Assembly: GCF_030272615.1 (NCBI RefSeq)
Contig: NC_081415.1
Location: 626,327,740 to 626,391,739, forward strand
DNA length: 64,000 nt
Source of the DNA: Cryptomeria japonica
Taxonomy: Eukaryota > Streptophyta > Pinopsida > Cupressales > Cupressaceae
Reading direction: 5' to 3'
In this document: piece after piece, positions 10,912 to 23,548 of the stretch
Layout: the number at the start of each line of letters is the position of its first letter
Position numbering within the stretch: the stretch's first letter is position 1
Notes under the pieces: model-generated
Database searches by the model: none
Seen by the model: the letters and a program-made list of their open reading frames with translations, nothing else
Told to the model about the DNA's origin: nothing
Program-made: the position numbers and the translations under genes

Positions 10912-13900
10912 CTGTCAAAAACAAATTTCTGGCACATCAAAAACAGTTCTAGATTAAAAACAGGTACAGTATCTTCAAAAAATCATATCACACACACTAA
11001 TCACATAAATTCCTACCTTTCATAGCATGCAATGGCAGCATCCAAATCACCGCGATTCTTATATATGACTCCCATGTTGCAATATGCTTCAGCATACATA
11101 GGTCTTTGCAATGCAGCTTTTTCATAGCAGCTAAGCGCCATATCATATTGCATCATTTCTGAGTACACAACCCCTAAATTGTAATAAGCAGGCTGTATTA
11201 CCAAACATAGACAGCACAGATTACATAACTCTATATTGAATATTGATCATGCTCTAGAATTACAATAAAGAGAACAGAAAAGACAAAAAATAAAAACTAA
11301 ACTCTTTTTGGCATAATTATAATCTTTTAGGTAATATGAGAATTTGAAATTTCCAGCTTACAGCATAGCGGCTATCAGCTTTCAGGGCTTCATAATATTT
11401 CTGAATCCCTTCTTGGACATTTCCAGCAAGTTTCAAACTCGTCCCAATATCTGTCAAGACAATTGCTAGGTACTCCGCAGCAGGCTTGTACATAGGATCC
11501 ACAGTAATAGCCTTTTGATATGCCTGCAACCAATTAACAGAGGAAAAGTTCAAATTGTTTATGACCTTGCACAAGCTAAAAATTTTATATGTCACATGCT
11601 AAATGGCAAAGCCTAACAACTCATAAAGCACAGATTAATTGGCAGCTGTGATACCAAATTCACCAGGAACCCTTGTCGATGGGACAGGTTCTTCTGCTGA
11701 TCTGGATCCAGCTTGGGTCCGGCCCCATGGCTGACCATTTGACTTGGGTACATCTCAGATACACCAGTGCCAAACCGAAAGGCCGGGAACCACTATCTGG
11801 GCAAACCCAGGGACCACCCACAAAAGTTTTTAAAAGGGTAGCTTTTTTTGTTTTGAATTTTTTTTAAAACCAAAAAATATATAAATAACAAAAATTTATG
11901 AACACTAAAGTGCATTTTTGGAGGATTTAACACTTGACGGAAAATGCTAAAATTACTAAAAATGTCATGTGCCATGAAGGTCCCTATGGCCTCAAAGGCT
12001 TGGTGCCAGGGGTTCTGCCACTCAACCCCACACTATATCACAACAAAGGTGCTGCCCCCAAACCCCAGCTCTATGTCCAAAATTCATAAAATATAAGTTG
12101 ACCTTGGCTGTGCCAGATGGGAAAAAAAAAAGCTTTTTTTTAATTGTTTTCCACTTACACACCAATTAATTGAACTCCATTCATATTTTTGGTTTGCCAA
12201 GTCAATTTCAAATCCACATGTAAAGCTATTATGATATAAACCATTTTGATTTGTCTTTGACATTTATGATTTGACAATTGGCATTACCTTATCAATTATC
12301 AACTGTGTTCTCACATATGTATTCAGTTTGGCATATTTAGTGCAAATAATGGATACTTTTCTATATTTTTAGTAAGGAAACCAGGGACATGTTCTCTGCC
12401 CTTTTAAAAGTGTCCCCAAATTAGGGACATTCTGGGGATACAGGGATGCCTCAAAAAAGCAATTGAGCCATCCCCTAAACTCCTCTGCTGACAAGAAACG
12501 TTTCCAAATGTCTGGGTGGGTTCATACAGGCACCTAGAAAAGTCAACTCTATTGTTTAATGATTATGGTGAATGCCTTATCATATGTATATTTGAAATTT
12601 TCTCTCTTTTTACATTTCCCCTGTTTTCTTTTAATTGTCATCCCCTAAAAAAGACCTCCATAACCCCATCCTGGAAATGCATCGAGAAATTTCCTCCTAT
12701 CTCCATCCTGGAAACGTGGTGAAACATAGATTTTTACTATATATATGATAAATCCAAACCCATCTGTACCAAACCTGGGGAAAAATTCAGCAACTGCCAA
12801 ACCAGAATCCTAAACCCAAACGGGCAGCATCAATAGCAACTAGCATTTACCACAGTTATGAAAATCATAGTCATTATGTAAGGGGTAAGATTCATTATGG
12901 TTTATGGTCGCAGAAAATCTTGTAAAGATGTGTAGATTTATACTCTACAAGGAGACATGAAAGCAAAAGAAGCAAAAAGTTTTCCATGTCTTTAAATTTA
13001 TTGAAGTGTTTAAATTAAGAAAATTCCATTATAAATATTAAATAGCAAATTTGAAAACTATCTTTGTGAAGTAGTACAGACAGAAATAACTGCAAATACT
13101 AAATATTCATTGTCAAAAGGTGATAATAAAAATTGGTACTTAATTTGTATATAAACCTCGTGGGCATATTTTGAGATATTAGGTCACGCTTCCGTATTAT
13201 TTTATTTAGTATTATAGTTATTGATGAAAAACATCTATTATTTAGGTATGTTGATGTCCTCCTCTTAAGATGCACTAGCCTCGTACCATCATTAGCAACA
13301 AAACTTCCTTCTTCCATTTACAAAATGTCACAAATCCGAGTCTTGATAAGATCAGATATTTCCAAATAAGCTTCCTTCAAATGGAACCATCCATTCAAAT
13401 AGGCTACCAAAGTGTAGTAAGTCAGAGGGCTTCTAAAACATTGTGTGACTTCTGGAATATGTGTTTGCAATTAGATTAGCTATGCATTTTGGCAACCACT
13501 TCACCAAGATTGAGGTTAAATATTAACTAATAATGGTACACTTATATACACGTAATTATCAGTTGCAGTAACTGTTATGAAATACCAACTATTTGGCACT
13601 TTAATGACTAGGGATTAATCTTATATTGTTAGCAATAACAATGACTGCCAAGAGTCTCAAATGCCAATAGTGCCACTCACCAGAGTATTGGAATTTGTCA
13701 ATAATTAAATGTTGAAAAAATTAAAACTGCTAAATTTTGCTGTCGATATCACCTAGCAATTGGTTTCTGCTGAGGGTTTATGATTTCATCCTTGCGTTTA
13801 CACAACAGTACTTCTGCATGTCCCAGTGAGATCTGGCAGACAACCACTTGACAGTTGGTTTCAAGGCTCACACCCAGGGAACCACTGATATTGCCACAGA

Positions 13901-16900
13901 CAGAATTGAAATTCATCGTGACCCATACAAACGCCAGGAAATTTAAAGGTTTACAATCAAGCAATGCTCCTGTTAAAGTCATAGTTAGTAATTGGGCTCT
14001 GCTATCATTTGGTATTTTGTCATGTGTGATACCTCTAGAACAATGACCTCTTGTTAGACCTGTACTAGCTCAGGACCCTACAGCATTGGAACCTCACCAA
14101 GAGTTTTTTACATTGCCAATTTGGAAGAATTTAAAAATGTTAGAAAACAACATCTATCAGCTCATTATGCTTGTCATTAAAACACAAACAGGTATCCACA
14201 ATTGAAAGTGAGCATGATTGCAACCCAACCAAAAACACTAAGAAAAAATAACATATCAATATGCACTTCAATATTGTATTGTTTAAATGCATAGTAGCAA
14301 AAATCGTTTGGGGAAAAAATCGGCAAACCAAAAGTATAAGATTTTTTGAAAAAATCGGCAAAAAATGGGGAAACATATTTGGATTTAAAAAAAACATAAA
14401 AAATTGTAGAAAAAGAGAAAAACTATTATTTTAAAAAAATTAAGGGCATTTCCATACAATAGAGATATAAAGAGCAAATAAAATAGTGTTTAACCCATGA
14501 ATTATATAAAATATTTTTTTGGTGTTTATATTCATATTGCTGATTACAAAGGCAAAAATATTCAGTTAACTTTTTAAGAGGGCAGTCAACAAATACACCA
14601 AATAGTTGTCCAAGTCTGAGATCAAATATTAGCCAAGTCTATGAGGTAACTGAGATCAAAAGTTAACAGACAAATAGTAAAAGTGGAAGCCATTTTGAAG
14701 TGATCCAAGAATTTCATTGTGATTGAGGCAAGGAGTTTTGTAGGTTTGATTCAATATTTTAGAAAGCTTATCAAATCATATTCCACAATTGCAATGCTTT
14801 TTTATATCATAGAAACAAAATCATTTGGGGAAGAAATCGGCAAACCAGAAGTACAAGATTTTTTGAAAAAAGTGGGTAAAAATTTGGATTTTAAAAAATA
14901 ACAAAAAATTGTAGAAAAATAGACACAAACTACTTTTTTTTAAACTTAAGGACATTTCCATAGCATAGAGATATATAGAGTAAATAAAATAGAGTTTAAC
15001 CCGTGATTGTAGAAAATTGATTTTTGTTGTTTATATTCATATTGCTCATTACATAGGCAAATATTCATTTGGGCAGTCACCAAATACACCAAATAGTTGT
15101 CTAAGTCTGAGATCAAAGATTATCAGACAGAGATCCAGCTATTGTTAGGAATTTAATAAAAGTGGAAGCCATTTTGAGGTGATCCGAGACTTTCATTGTA
15201 ATTGAGGCAAGGAGCTTTCTAGGGGTAGTTCAATATTTGAGAAAGCTTATCAAATCATATTCCACAATTGCAATGCTTTATACTCCCTGATGGCAATTGG
15301 TAAGTCTTTTATATGGGGTAGAATTCAACAAAAGGCATTTGTTTAGCTGAAGTAAAAGATTAGCAAGCCACTGGTTTTGGCAATACCTAGCTTGCAACTA
15401 CTATTTTAGGTAGAGACAAATTTTAATGATTGTGTGTTGCAAGCTCTTTTATTACAACTATGTAAGCTTGTTTGTTGTCATTCAGATTTATTTTATGGAG
15501 CACTTTCGATATATTGCTCACATAATGAATTGTATGTCTCTGTTTGAGTAAAAATTAACTATATCAATTATAAATTAAATATCATATATTTATATCTATA
15601 TATATTATATATGTCTTTAGACGTTTAGTGTTGTGGTAGAAACACTCCACTGGTGAGGCAGCCACCAAGGTTCAAAGCCCTGCTAGGCCATTGATTTCAC
15701 GGGCTTTCTGCTTTTGTTGGGTCGTTGAGCTCATGGATTTGAACAAGTGAAGTGTGGGGAATGATGAACCCCACGAAAATGGACAAAATAACAGGATTTG
15801 AACAAGTGTGGGGAATGATGACCCCCCGAAAAATGGACAAAATAACAAACTTTTTCAATGTTGATTCCACATTGACTCTGATTTTGTCTTGGATCAACCC
15901 TATTTATAAGAAATTCGATAATTTCACAAGTTTTTCTAGGGTTTTGCAAGTTTATACAATGATTTTTCACTTTTTTACCCTTTTTTGGGGTTTTTAACAT
16001 GATTTAAATGCAAAAAATCATTGAAATTTGGGTCAACGATTGGTCAACAATTTTTTCGTGAATCGAGATTTTTTAAGGGAATAAATCACCTGGCTCCAGG
16101 ATTCAGGATTAATCAAGTATAATTGCAATTTTTTGCAGACTATTGCTTCTATGGACTTTAAAGCATGGTCAGCATGATTGCAATTATGGTGCTTATTGCC
16201 AATGAAGTATGTCTGTCGTAGCCAAAAAAAATCATTGGATAAATTTATGCTTATTCAGTCTCATTTGATTCCCCTTCAAAATTTTGATAAAATGACCTAC
16301 CAAACAATTATATTTTGGGCTTAAGTTTACCAAGCACTGCTTTTACTGACTTATTTGGGGATTTTCATCCAAGAAAAGTTATTACTTTTTGAGAAACACT
16401 TGTACCAATTTTATATTTATCAATACACTTATACGAGGAATTTTAGACAGGTGCAAGATTCCTTAAATAGGTTTCTTGAATCTTATCTGAGAGATTTTCT
16501 TAGCTATGACCCATTCAAAATTCAACGGATGAGAGAAGCCCCCTTTATCAATTATAAGAGTTGTGTTGGATAAAGCTATTGGGGTTCAACTTCAGCTGTT
16601 TAGTTCTTGGAGACCATATCGGGTTTCCATTATTAGTCATCTCACAATAAATTCAGGGGCTTAACACATTCATTGTTGGTTACCAAATGATCACTTTTAA
16701 ATATGCCCTATTGTATTTTGATATTTGGCACTTTTTTACTATAGAACAAAAAATTAACTAACAAGAAAGCCACAAAAAAATTTAAACGAAATTGTAAATT
16801 TCTAGAAACTGAGTAACAGGCACTAGTATAGCCTAAATCCAGGTCATTACTACCAACAGGTCAGCAGGCAACATGTTCACATGCAATTACACGGCCACTG

Positions 16901-17967
16901 AAAGGGATTCAAATGCCACATCTAGAGGCTACAATTCTATTAAAGTTTAGTAAGATCAGAGAATATATTTATGGCAAAGTTCTTTGTCACGCGCAATTAT
17001 TTAAACTTCACCAACATATATTCATTTTGCCTGCGATCTGCTAAATAATGGACAATTCTTATGTTATTCATTGAAGGTCTCCCAAACGTTTTCTTAATTG
17101 AAACAATATAAGGAAGTTCATTGCTTGGTTATAAATATAGCATCCAATAAGCTTTCCTTCTATAATTGTCCATGCTGAAGAAACATACAGTTACAGGAGT
17201 AAAGTTCATCCTAGAGCCAAGACATACCAAATAAATTCTTCAGCAATAATTTGGTGAGTAAAATGTCCAAATGATTACAACCTAAGTCTCCTCAAAACAA
17301 ACTCAACAATAATCACATTAACAATATGCTCATCAAAACTTGTTTCCTTCAAGAAAAGAAAGGACTGTGCAAATCAGGTGGCCAGATATTACATTGAGTT
17401 TCTACATCAAAGCAGATACACCTACAAACATCATTTAAAATATCTCAGTTATTCTTGAGAAATATAGATTTGTAGGCTAGAAGCACAACATACCTCTGCT
17501 GCCTGTAACAAGTGTCCTTCATCCTTGTATAAAACCCCACAATGTGTATAAGCACAAGCATTCTGAGGATCTAATCTAATAGCTTCTGCAAAGCTTTGGA
17601 ATGCTGGCTGAGTCAAACCTTGCATTTGGAGACAAATTCCCTTTCCAATATGAGCCTCAACATTGCCTGTGTCTGTTTCCAAAACAGTTTCATATAGAGA
17701 TAGTGCATCCATGAACTTGTTCCTTGATCGAAGAATATTGGCATATGAAAGTGCATCCTTTCCTTGAAACTTTCTAAGGGGAGAATCAGCAGGGAGAGGG
17801 GAGGTAAGATTAGAACAAGAACTAATAGTATTCACTGGATGACTCATTGTTCCATCAGGTGCTTTCTTCAAGAGCTCATTATTATTGCCAGTCGGATCCT
17901 GCTGATCCCTTACACTGTTCACTACTGGGGTCTGGGGCTGACTGATTTGGGATTCTGTCCATGCCAT
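10836..17967 (-). CDS. SPY: SPINDLY-type protein O-fucosyltransferase, N-terminal part
   Basis: Plant SPINDLY is a nucleocytoplasmic O-fucosyltransferase of the OGT-like fold. It modifies DELLA and clock proteins and restrains gibberellin signalling. Four exons join in frame to 296 residues: 17967-17494, 11523-11362, 11192-11017 and 10911-10836. Residues about 1-68 are a variable Ser/Pro/Asn-rich tail. Tetratricopeptide repeats begin at about residue 70 (GKDALSYANILRSRNKF) and six complete repeats follow, with conserved blocks such as VEAHIGKGICLQMQ, AYCNMGVIYKNRGDL and the start of the seventh (AKNNMAIALTDLGTK). MAWTE is preferred as the start over an ATG four codons upstream because it matches other plant SPY starts I recall. 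The remaining TPRs and the catalytic domain lie beyond the left edge. Splice phases 0, 0 and 2 are consistent. Introns are 5,970, 169 and 105 bp; the fourth is at least 10.8 kb. Confidence 0.93.
11017..11192 (-). CDS. SPY: SPY coding exon 3
   Basis: 58 codons plus two bases between acceptor GTAATACAG| and donor GAAAG|GTAGGA. It encodes PAYYNLGVVYSEMMQYDMAL through NRGDLDAAIACYE, two near-invariant SPY TPRs. The split codon AG|G (Arg) is completed by exon 4. Confidence 0.93.
11362..11523 (-). CDS. SPY: SPY coding exon 2
   Basis: 54 codons between acceptor TTGGTTGCAG| and donor |GTAAGC, both phase 0. It encodes AYQKAITVDPMYKPAAEYLA and onward through the TPR that contains the SPY hallmark TDIGTSLKLAGN, ending ALKADSRYA. 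Confidence 0.93.
14290..15285. repeat. 0.5-kb direct duplication carrying a gypsy pol scrap
   Basis: Unit 1 (about 14290-14800) and unit 2 (about 14806-15280) align over most of their length. Anchor words are TTTGGGGAA(A/G)AAATCGGCAAACC at 14307 and 14824, and TTCCACAATTGCAATGCTTT near their ends. Near the end of each unit a plus-strand stretch reads KVEAIL...EARSF(V/L)G(L/V)(I/V)QY(F/L)RKLIKSYSTIA, the segment joining RT to RNase H in Ty3/gypsy pol. The units therefore contain captured, decayed retroelement sequence duplicated in tandem. Confidence 0.7.
15615..15720 (+). mobile_element. Possible tRNA-derived SINE fragment
   Basis: TTTAGTGTTGTGGTAGA (15624-15640) resembles a pol III A box and GGTTCAAAGCCC (15669-15680) a B box, at a spacing found in tRNA genes and SINEs. 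There is no cloverleaf and no clear tail or target duplication, so this is tentative. Confidence 0.3.
15736..15852. repeat. Two-copy 59-bp tandem duplication
   Basis: The unit GATTTGAACAAGTG...GTGGGGAATGATG...AAATGGACAAAATAACA occurs at 15736 and 15795 with a few substitutions and a 5-bp insertion (AAGTG) in the first copy. Confidence 0.75.
17494..17967 (-). CDS. SPY: SPY coding exon 1
   Basis: 158 codons from MAWTESQ to LLQAAE, ending at donor GCAGAG|GTATGT in phase 0. It holds the low-complexity N-terminus and TPR 1 and 2, with the first half of TPR 3 (ACAYTHCGVLYKDEGHL). Confidence 0.93.
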
Positions 17968-18037
17968 AACTGGACACATTCAACACCTCAATGGCACATT
18001 CCTTGCCTCTTATATAACGCTACTACAAGGATGTGTG
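17968..18037 (-). other. SPY: SPY 5' UTR, second UTR exon
   Basis: Acceptor TTTTGTGATTACAG| ends at 18038, giving a 70-base untranslated stretch before ATG at 17967. It contains an alternative in-frame ATG at 17979 (MCPV before MAWTE). The UTR intron is inferred from splice consensus, not from transcript data. Confidence 0.5.
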
Positions 18038-18089
18038 CTGTAATCACAAAAGTCCAAATTACATACTAAAATAAGAAAGGCCGTGCCAC

Positions 18090-19760
18090 AGAAAACCCAA
18101 TTTAAGCTCAAAATCACTAATATAATAACAAGCAGAAGTACATGAATGTGGAACATTATCCCATTATAAGGATATGAACATCAAAAAACTTCATACATTA
18201 TGAACATAACCGCTTGGACACAATTTTGTACCAATATAAAAGTCAAACAGCACACATCAGCCCTAGCACCGAATATGCCCTCAAGTTACAAATTTAAAAT
18301 GCAAACTTAATGATTAAGAATTCCCAATTTAAGCACAAAACCCAAACCAGAAACAATTGTTGTAATATAAAATTCAGACATCACCGACCAGTCTTCAGAG
18401 TGACAATCCCCTCGACATACTACAACTTACAAACATTGATTACAGAGAAAATGATAAAGAAATTCCAATTTAAGTTCAAACACCATACAACAATACACTA
18501 TTTTTGTACCAATCTAAAATTCAGATACGGACCATCAGCCCTAGTGCTGAATATCCCTTCAATATAATATAACCTGAAAACTTATACTAGAGAATTGAAA
18601 AATAAAATTTAAATCCCAAGTTGCACCCAAAACCAGACCCTAGTTCTGCATCAATTGAAGATTCAAAAGGCCATCACAAGCTCCTATACCAAAAATTTCC
18701 TAAAGCTTTAAACATAACTTATACACTTACACTATAAATATGATGATGCAAAAAACCCAATTGCATCTGAAAACCCAAAATAGTAATATAAGATTTAAAT
18801 TAATAAATGTATGCCCTTGTACTAATAATCCCCTCAATATAACTTGCAAAACTTATACTATAAATCTAGTGATACGGAAACATCAATTTATGCTCAAAAA
18901 CCAAACCATGAATTGTTCTTGCATCAATGTAAGACTCAAATAATAATAAATAACGATCATCCCTGGCACTGAAACTGGTCACAGCTAATAGTATTAATAA
19001 AATAATTATACAAAAACCACACTTCAATCTCAAAAACCTAAAACCGTTTGTGCATCATATGAAATTCAAACAGCATCCATTCCCCAACATGATATACCGT
19101 AAACCCTTTATGTAGGAAGCTAATGATACATAAACCCCAATCTCAGCTCAAAACACAAACTACACAAAGCTTTTGCATCAATGTACGATTCAAACACTGT
19201 CCACCAGCCCCGAAATCCCCACTACGGAACATAACTTTAACTAAAAAGTTATTCATATAAAAACCCAGTCTAAGCTCAAGATCCAACTAGACCCTACCTT
19301 AATGTAAGATTCAAGCAGTAACCATAAACCTTAGTGCTGAAAATTCCCTCCACATAACATAACTTACAAACATAAACCATACCTCTAATGATCCAGAAAC
19401 GCCAATCTCAGCGCAAAACCCAAACTAGACCCTGTTTTCGCATGAACGGAATATTGAAACAGAAACTACGAAACCTAATATGAAATCGCTTCAATATAAC
19501 TTTCTAACTTGAACCATAAAACATAATGATACAGAACTCCCAATTCAAGCTCAAAATCCAATAGAAACTCAAAGTCGGACACTCTTTGGTATCAACATAA
19601 GACAAACACTAACCATAACACCTTTACGCTGAAAATACTCTCCATATAACATATCTTTAAAAATTACACTATAAAAGTTACGATACAGAAATCCCACTTC
19701 ACGCTCAAAACCCGGACTATGTTTCAGCAACAAATACTCCAAAAAAAACAACTCACTGTC
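18090..19760. repeat. Degenerate ~137-bp tandem repeat in the SPY 5' UTR intron
   Basis: About twelve diverged units can be followed. Recurring words are AATGATACAGAAA, CCCAATTTAAGCTCAAAACCC, TTTTGCATCAATGTAAGATTC, CAGCCCTAGTGCTGAA and CCCTCAATATAACATAACTTA. The AAGCTCAAAA anchor, or a variant, appears near 18104, 18331, 18472, 18619, 18763, 18890, 19026, 19144, 19272, 19409, 19547 and 19701. The last eleven give a mean spacing of 137 bp. Short frames on either strand here follow from the repeat and are not genes. Confidence 0.8.
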
Positions 19761-19993
19761 CATGGAACTGCAAATACCATAACACAACAACTTATTTTCT
19801 TCCAAACCAGAAAACATATCATAACTTCCTAAACTCACATTAACAAACAATTTCCAAAACTCTGAAGCAAATGTCCCGAAATGCTTATTTCGAAAACAAC
19901 TGCTCCATTTTCAAACAGGCGAAAAATTAAAACCCTAATTAAAACTCAAAACAGAAAAAATGCAATACTCGAGTCAAATGCTCATTTATTTAC

Positions 19994-20155
19994 CTGCAGA
20001 AAGAGATCATGCAGATGCTCTTCTCGAAAGGCCAAGATAACAGTCAAAAGAAAAGGAGGAAAAATAAAATATCAGAACACCAGAAAATATATATATATAT
20101 ACGTACGTACGTACATGTAGAAAACCGAGAAGCGGACATAGAAAAGCAGGGCGTG
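19994..20155 (-). other. SPY: SPY first (non-coding) exon, inferred
   Basis: The minus strand reads CTTTCTGCAG|GTAAATAA, a good donor, with GT at 19993-19992. The exon contains an (AT)n run followed by (ACGT)n at 20087-20114. The upstream end is only estimated from TATA-like words. With the acceptor at 18038 it predicts a 1.96-kb UTR intron. Confidence 0.45.
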
Positions 20156-20177
20156 AAATGACAGCCGGGAATGCAAT

Positions 20178-20295
20178 GCAATATATACAGTGCGTATATA
20201 CCTTTTTAAAAACAAAATCAAGAGCCTTCCATTCGCTGCAAAGAACGGCTCTGCTTTCTTCCTCCGCTAAACATAACGACCGTTTAAACGTCGTC
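20178..20295 (-). promoter_or_regulatory. SPY: Putative SPY promoter core
   Basis: Two TATA-like words on the minus strand (TATATA at about 20201-20194 and 20188-20181) lie 30-50 bp before the inferred first exon. The DNA upstream (20210-20340) is unusually GC- and CpG-rich for this window, as expected of a housekeeping promoter. Confidence 0.4.
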
Positions 20296-21976
20296 CCGCT
20301 GAGTCCCTTCGACTAAATTTTCGCCAAAATCCGATACGCTTTTTTTTTCATTTTCCTTTTCCCCATAAAAGCCTCACATTTCCAATTTATTTTATGGTAT
20401 AAAATAATGCGTCTGTGGACCCCACGAGATGTGCACGTTTTGCAGTTTGGTAATAATGGCGATGGAAAGGCAAAAGGGGTTTTAACTTTCTTTCCTAAGC
20501 GATGATGGTTTTTTTTAGTTTTTTTTAATGCATAATTTTATTAAAAGGGGTTTTAACTTTCTTTCCTAAGCGATGATGTTATTTACCACTAAACCCTGCC
20601 GTCCTCCTCAAGAAATATTTTATTTCCAAATGTTAGGTGCGGCTTCTTTTTAACTAGAGGAACAAAAAAAATTATATTTTTTTTAATTTTGTTTTTTTTG
20701 GTTCGACTTGGTATGACAGACTTGAGCCACTAAAATGTGCTAAACGACAAAAGGAAAGAAGTATTTTCCTTTTTGGGGGAGGTTGTGGGATATATTTGTA
20801 TGTATCAATTCTATTGGGTGATAATTGAACAATTAAATATTATGTTGGGGAAATATAATTTAAGGAATAAGATATTTTGAATGGAAGTATAAATGTGGAA
20901 TATGCTTTCTTAATAATTTTATAATTAGCTGTTTTTATATATATTAAAAAATTATGTAAAAAACATTGAGAGATATTACACTTTTTTTTAAATCGATATT
21001 TTTATATATTTATAGTTTTCTTTTCATCAATAAGTTCTTTGTAATCTTTCTTTCATTTTTGTCAGGTTTTCTTACTAATCTTTTTTGAGTATTTTGCTTT
21101 CATTTTGTTTTTCTTGTTTTCTTTTCATCAATCTTTTCTTCTGATTTTCATTGCATTTTGTTTTTCTTACTAGCATTTGTATCAAAAGAAGGTGATGGAT
21201 TGTAATTTATATTAAATGTACTATAAATTTGATAGAGGTTTATGATTGAATTTAGTAAGTGTTTCTTAAAATATTTTAGCAAGTGTTGGATTTTTAGAGT
21301 ATTTTACAAGTAGATGGTTTTGTAGATTTTATAGCAATTGGACAAGTTTAAAGTCTTAAAAGCTTAGAAATTTACAAAGTTGGTTATCTCAACAATTAAT
21401 GCTAAAGAAATATGTCATATTTTATAAAAATTAATGCTAAAAACAAATATCTCATATTTTTATAACAATTAATGTTAGAAATTATAGATGCATACAATGT
21501 GAAAAAAAACTCTATTACATTAATTAAGAGAAACTTCTTTCTCACCTCAAAGGCAACGTAAGGCCTCTTATTTTCCACTGTAAAATTCCAACATATCCTT
21601 CATCCTAAAGTCTCTTCCATAAAATGCTTCCTAAATAATTCTCTTAAATTAATTTGCATAATTTTCAATAAAACATATTTAAAATATATATGCTTATTTA
21701 TTAAGTCTAATTTTACAAATTTATTGTACCCTAAATCACATTGTATTTAAAAGCCTCTAAATTTAGAGGGATATGTAAAGAATTTGTGTAAATCTATGTG
21801 CATGTAATTATGTTTTATCAAAGATTCTTACTATTGACCTTTTTACTCTTTTTAGGCATAGAACAATGGTAAAGAAATTAAACCTAAAATTTTAAAGGCT
21901 CATGAAACAATAGTTGTTAGGCTAAAAATTATTTTCACCCACTCTCTCAACAAGAAACCCTAATGAGAGGAAGTCT
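20296..21976. other. Intergenic AT-rich DNA, no gene seen
   Basis: Long A/T runs and no coding frame. The only structure noted is a perfect 36-bp direct repeat (20472-20507 and 20543-20578, period 71). Confidence 0.6.
20472..20578. repeat. Perfect 36-bp direct repeat, period 71
   Basis: Both copies run from AAAAGGGGTTTTAACTTT to CTAAGCGATGATG without mismatch, separated by a T-rich 35-bp spacer. A recent local duplication is likely. Confidence 0.85.
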
Positions 21977-23060
21977 TTGAAGCTCCTGCGGGATGAGAAG
22001 GGTAGATGTAGGAAAAGGAAGAAAAGGGACTCTCCTTCTCCATGTTCTCAATCTTGGGATATTATGGGTGATGATTCAGAAGGAATTAATAATTTAAATG
22101 ATAACCCTAGGATGGAGGTCTCTGCAAAGGGTGCAAATTTTCCATCATCTTCTTCTCCAAAGAATGTGGGTAAATTTGATTGGCCTCCTTTCCCTAGGGA
22201 TTTGAATAAGGATTCTCCTCTTCTGAATTTTGAGTAGGAACATTTGGAGTATTTATTAGGAGTGGTTAGTGATGTTGTTGTTGATCAATTTAGGATTTTG
22301 AAATGATTTTTTTTGGAAATGAACCAGTTCAACTGAGTATTAGTAGGTTGGGTTTGATATAGAATCATCTGACTCATTTAGCCTACAACCTTGTATATTG
22401 CAACCTAAGTGTGGTGTTGACGAGTTCGTAGAGGACCTGGGTGCATGAGGAATCAACTCATAAAGAGTATCGGACTATGAATAAATCAATTCGAGTTGTT
22501 GAGCATGGAGTTTTCGTTGTTCCTCAGTAATGGCCCCTGACATGGCAACATCCTTGGCAATATTAGGCAAAATAAATTCACTCTTTATTCCCTTAAGAGT
22601 AAGATTTTGAGATGGGTGAAGGTAAGGTTGATATGCAGGGTGATACATTAAGAAAATTATTCCAATGATGGAAAAAGTTGTTAATGATGCAAGTTTATTG
22701 AAAATGACTGTGAAGGCCACATTGGCACTCTAGAAGCCAAGATTAAGAGGGTTGATGATAATCTCATTAACTTGAGTTTTAAGTATATTCGTAATAGTGC
22801 TGACAGTATCAAAATACTAGTGGACAAATGGCAAAAGAATCGAGTTAATGTTTCTACTGATGAGGCCTTTATTGATCTAGATTGTGTTGATAAAGGGAAA
22901 CAAATTTGGAGGAGAAGGGCCCATGTGCAAGAACTAGAGATAGCCTTAAAAAATCAAAAGAGCAAGACAAAAAGGACTTCCAAGATACACACAATATGGT
23001 TGAAAATCTAGATCAATTAGAAGTTGAGGTTGTTGAAGCTGATGAGCAGTTAATTAAGTT
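21977..23060 (+). pseudogene. Unidentified decayed reading frames
   Basis: An 86-codon basic/Ser-rich frame (starting MKLLRDEKGRCRKRKKRD) is followed about 400 bp later by a charged, coiled-coil-like stretch (GHIGTLEAKIKRVDDNL, then KYIRNSADSIKILVDKW and KQIWRRRAHVQELEIALK). The latter shifts frame to end NLDQLEVEVVEADEQLIK. The spacing and coiled-coil character would suit an ORF1-like or gag-like protein of a decayed element. I do not recognise the family. Confidence 0.3.
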
Positions 23061-23548
23061 ACTTTTAATCATACTTTCTACTTAAAACTTTTAATATATT
23101 ATGTGAACTAATATGCCTGTCGCATACCTAATGCATGCATATTTACTCTTTTTTGTTATTATATTATGCTAATTAGGAGGTATATTAGAAATAATGTTTG
23201 TGACTAAATGTTTCACTTCTTTTTTTATTAATGCGAATGAATGTTCAGATTTTCAAAATAGTTATCATTATGTTCTGTTTTATTTTCTTGAATGTGTTTT
23301 GAGTTAACAAGCAAACAAATAGTTATGAAGTTCAGCTCAGCAAGCACACCAGTGATGATCACTCCTGATCGCTCCAGCTGGAGATATGTCCTCGATCTCC
23401 TCTAAATTCAATTTATCAGTTGTTTCTATGATCTTTAGTTTCTATCTAGAGTTATCAATGTAATGATAACTCCTTTTCAGTTCAGTTCATAGTTGTTACT
23501 CAGTTTAAGCGGGTAACCTTATTTTTTAATTTGAATAAAGGATATGTA

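Larger units (their letters stand above)
11524..17493 (-). other. SPY intron 1 (6 kb), repeat-laden
   Basis: GT donor at 17493-17492 and AG acceptor at 11525-11524. A GC-rich block at about 11670-11830 is followed by AT-rich DNA. The intron also contains a 0.5-kb direct duplication, a possible SINE and a short tandem duplication, listed separately. Short open frames near 16355-16573 and 13749-13982 show no family resemblance. No other host exon was seen. Confidence 0.75.

Noticed and set aside
15624-15680. Possible tRNA gene
   Set aside because: A- and B-box-like words are present but no cloverleaf can be drawn; kept only as a possible SINE.
18310-18943. Direct repeats considered as a CRISPR-like array
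   Set aside because: Units are long, diverged and contiguous without spacers, in a plant nuclear gene; this is an ordinary tandem repeat.
19569-19850. 93-codon minus-strand frame upstream of SPY
   Set aside because: Mostly within the degenerate tandem repeat and the inferred UTR intron; no conserved motif.
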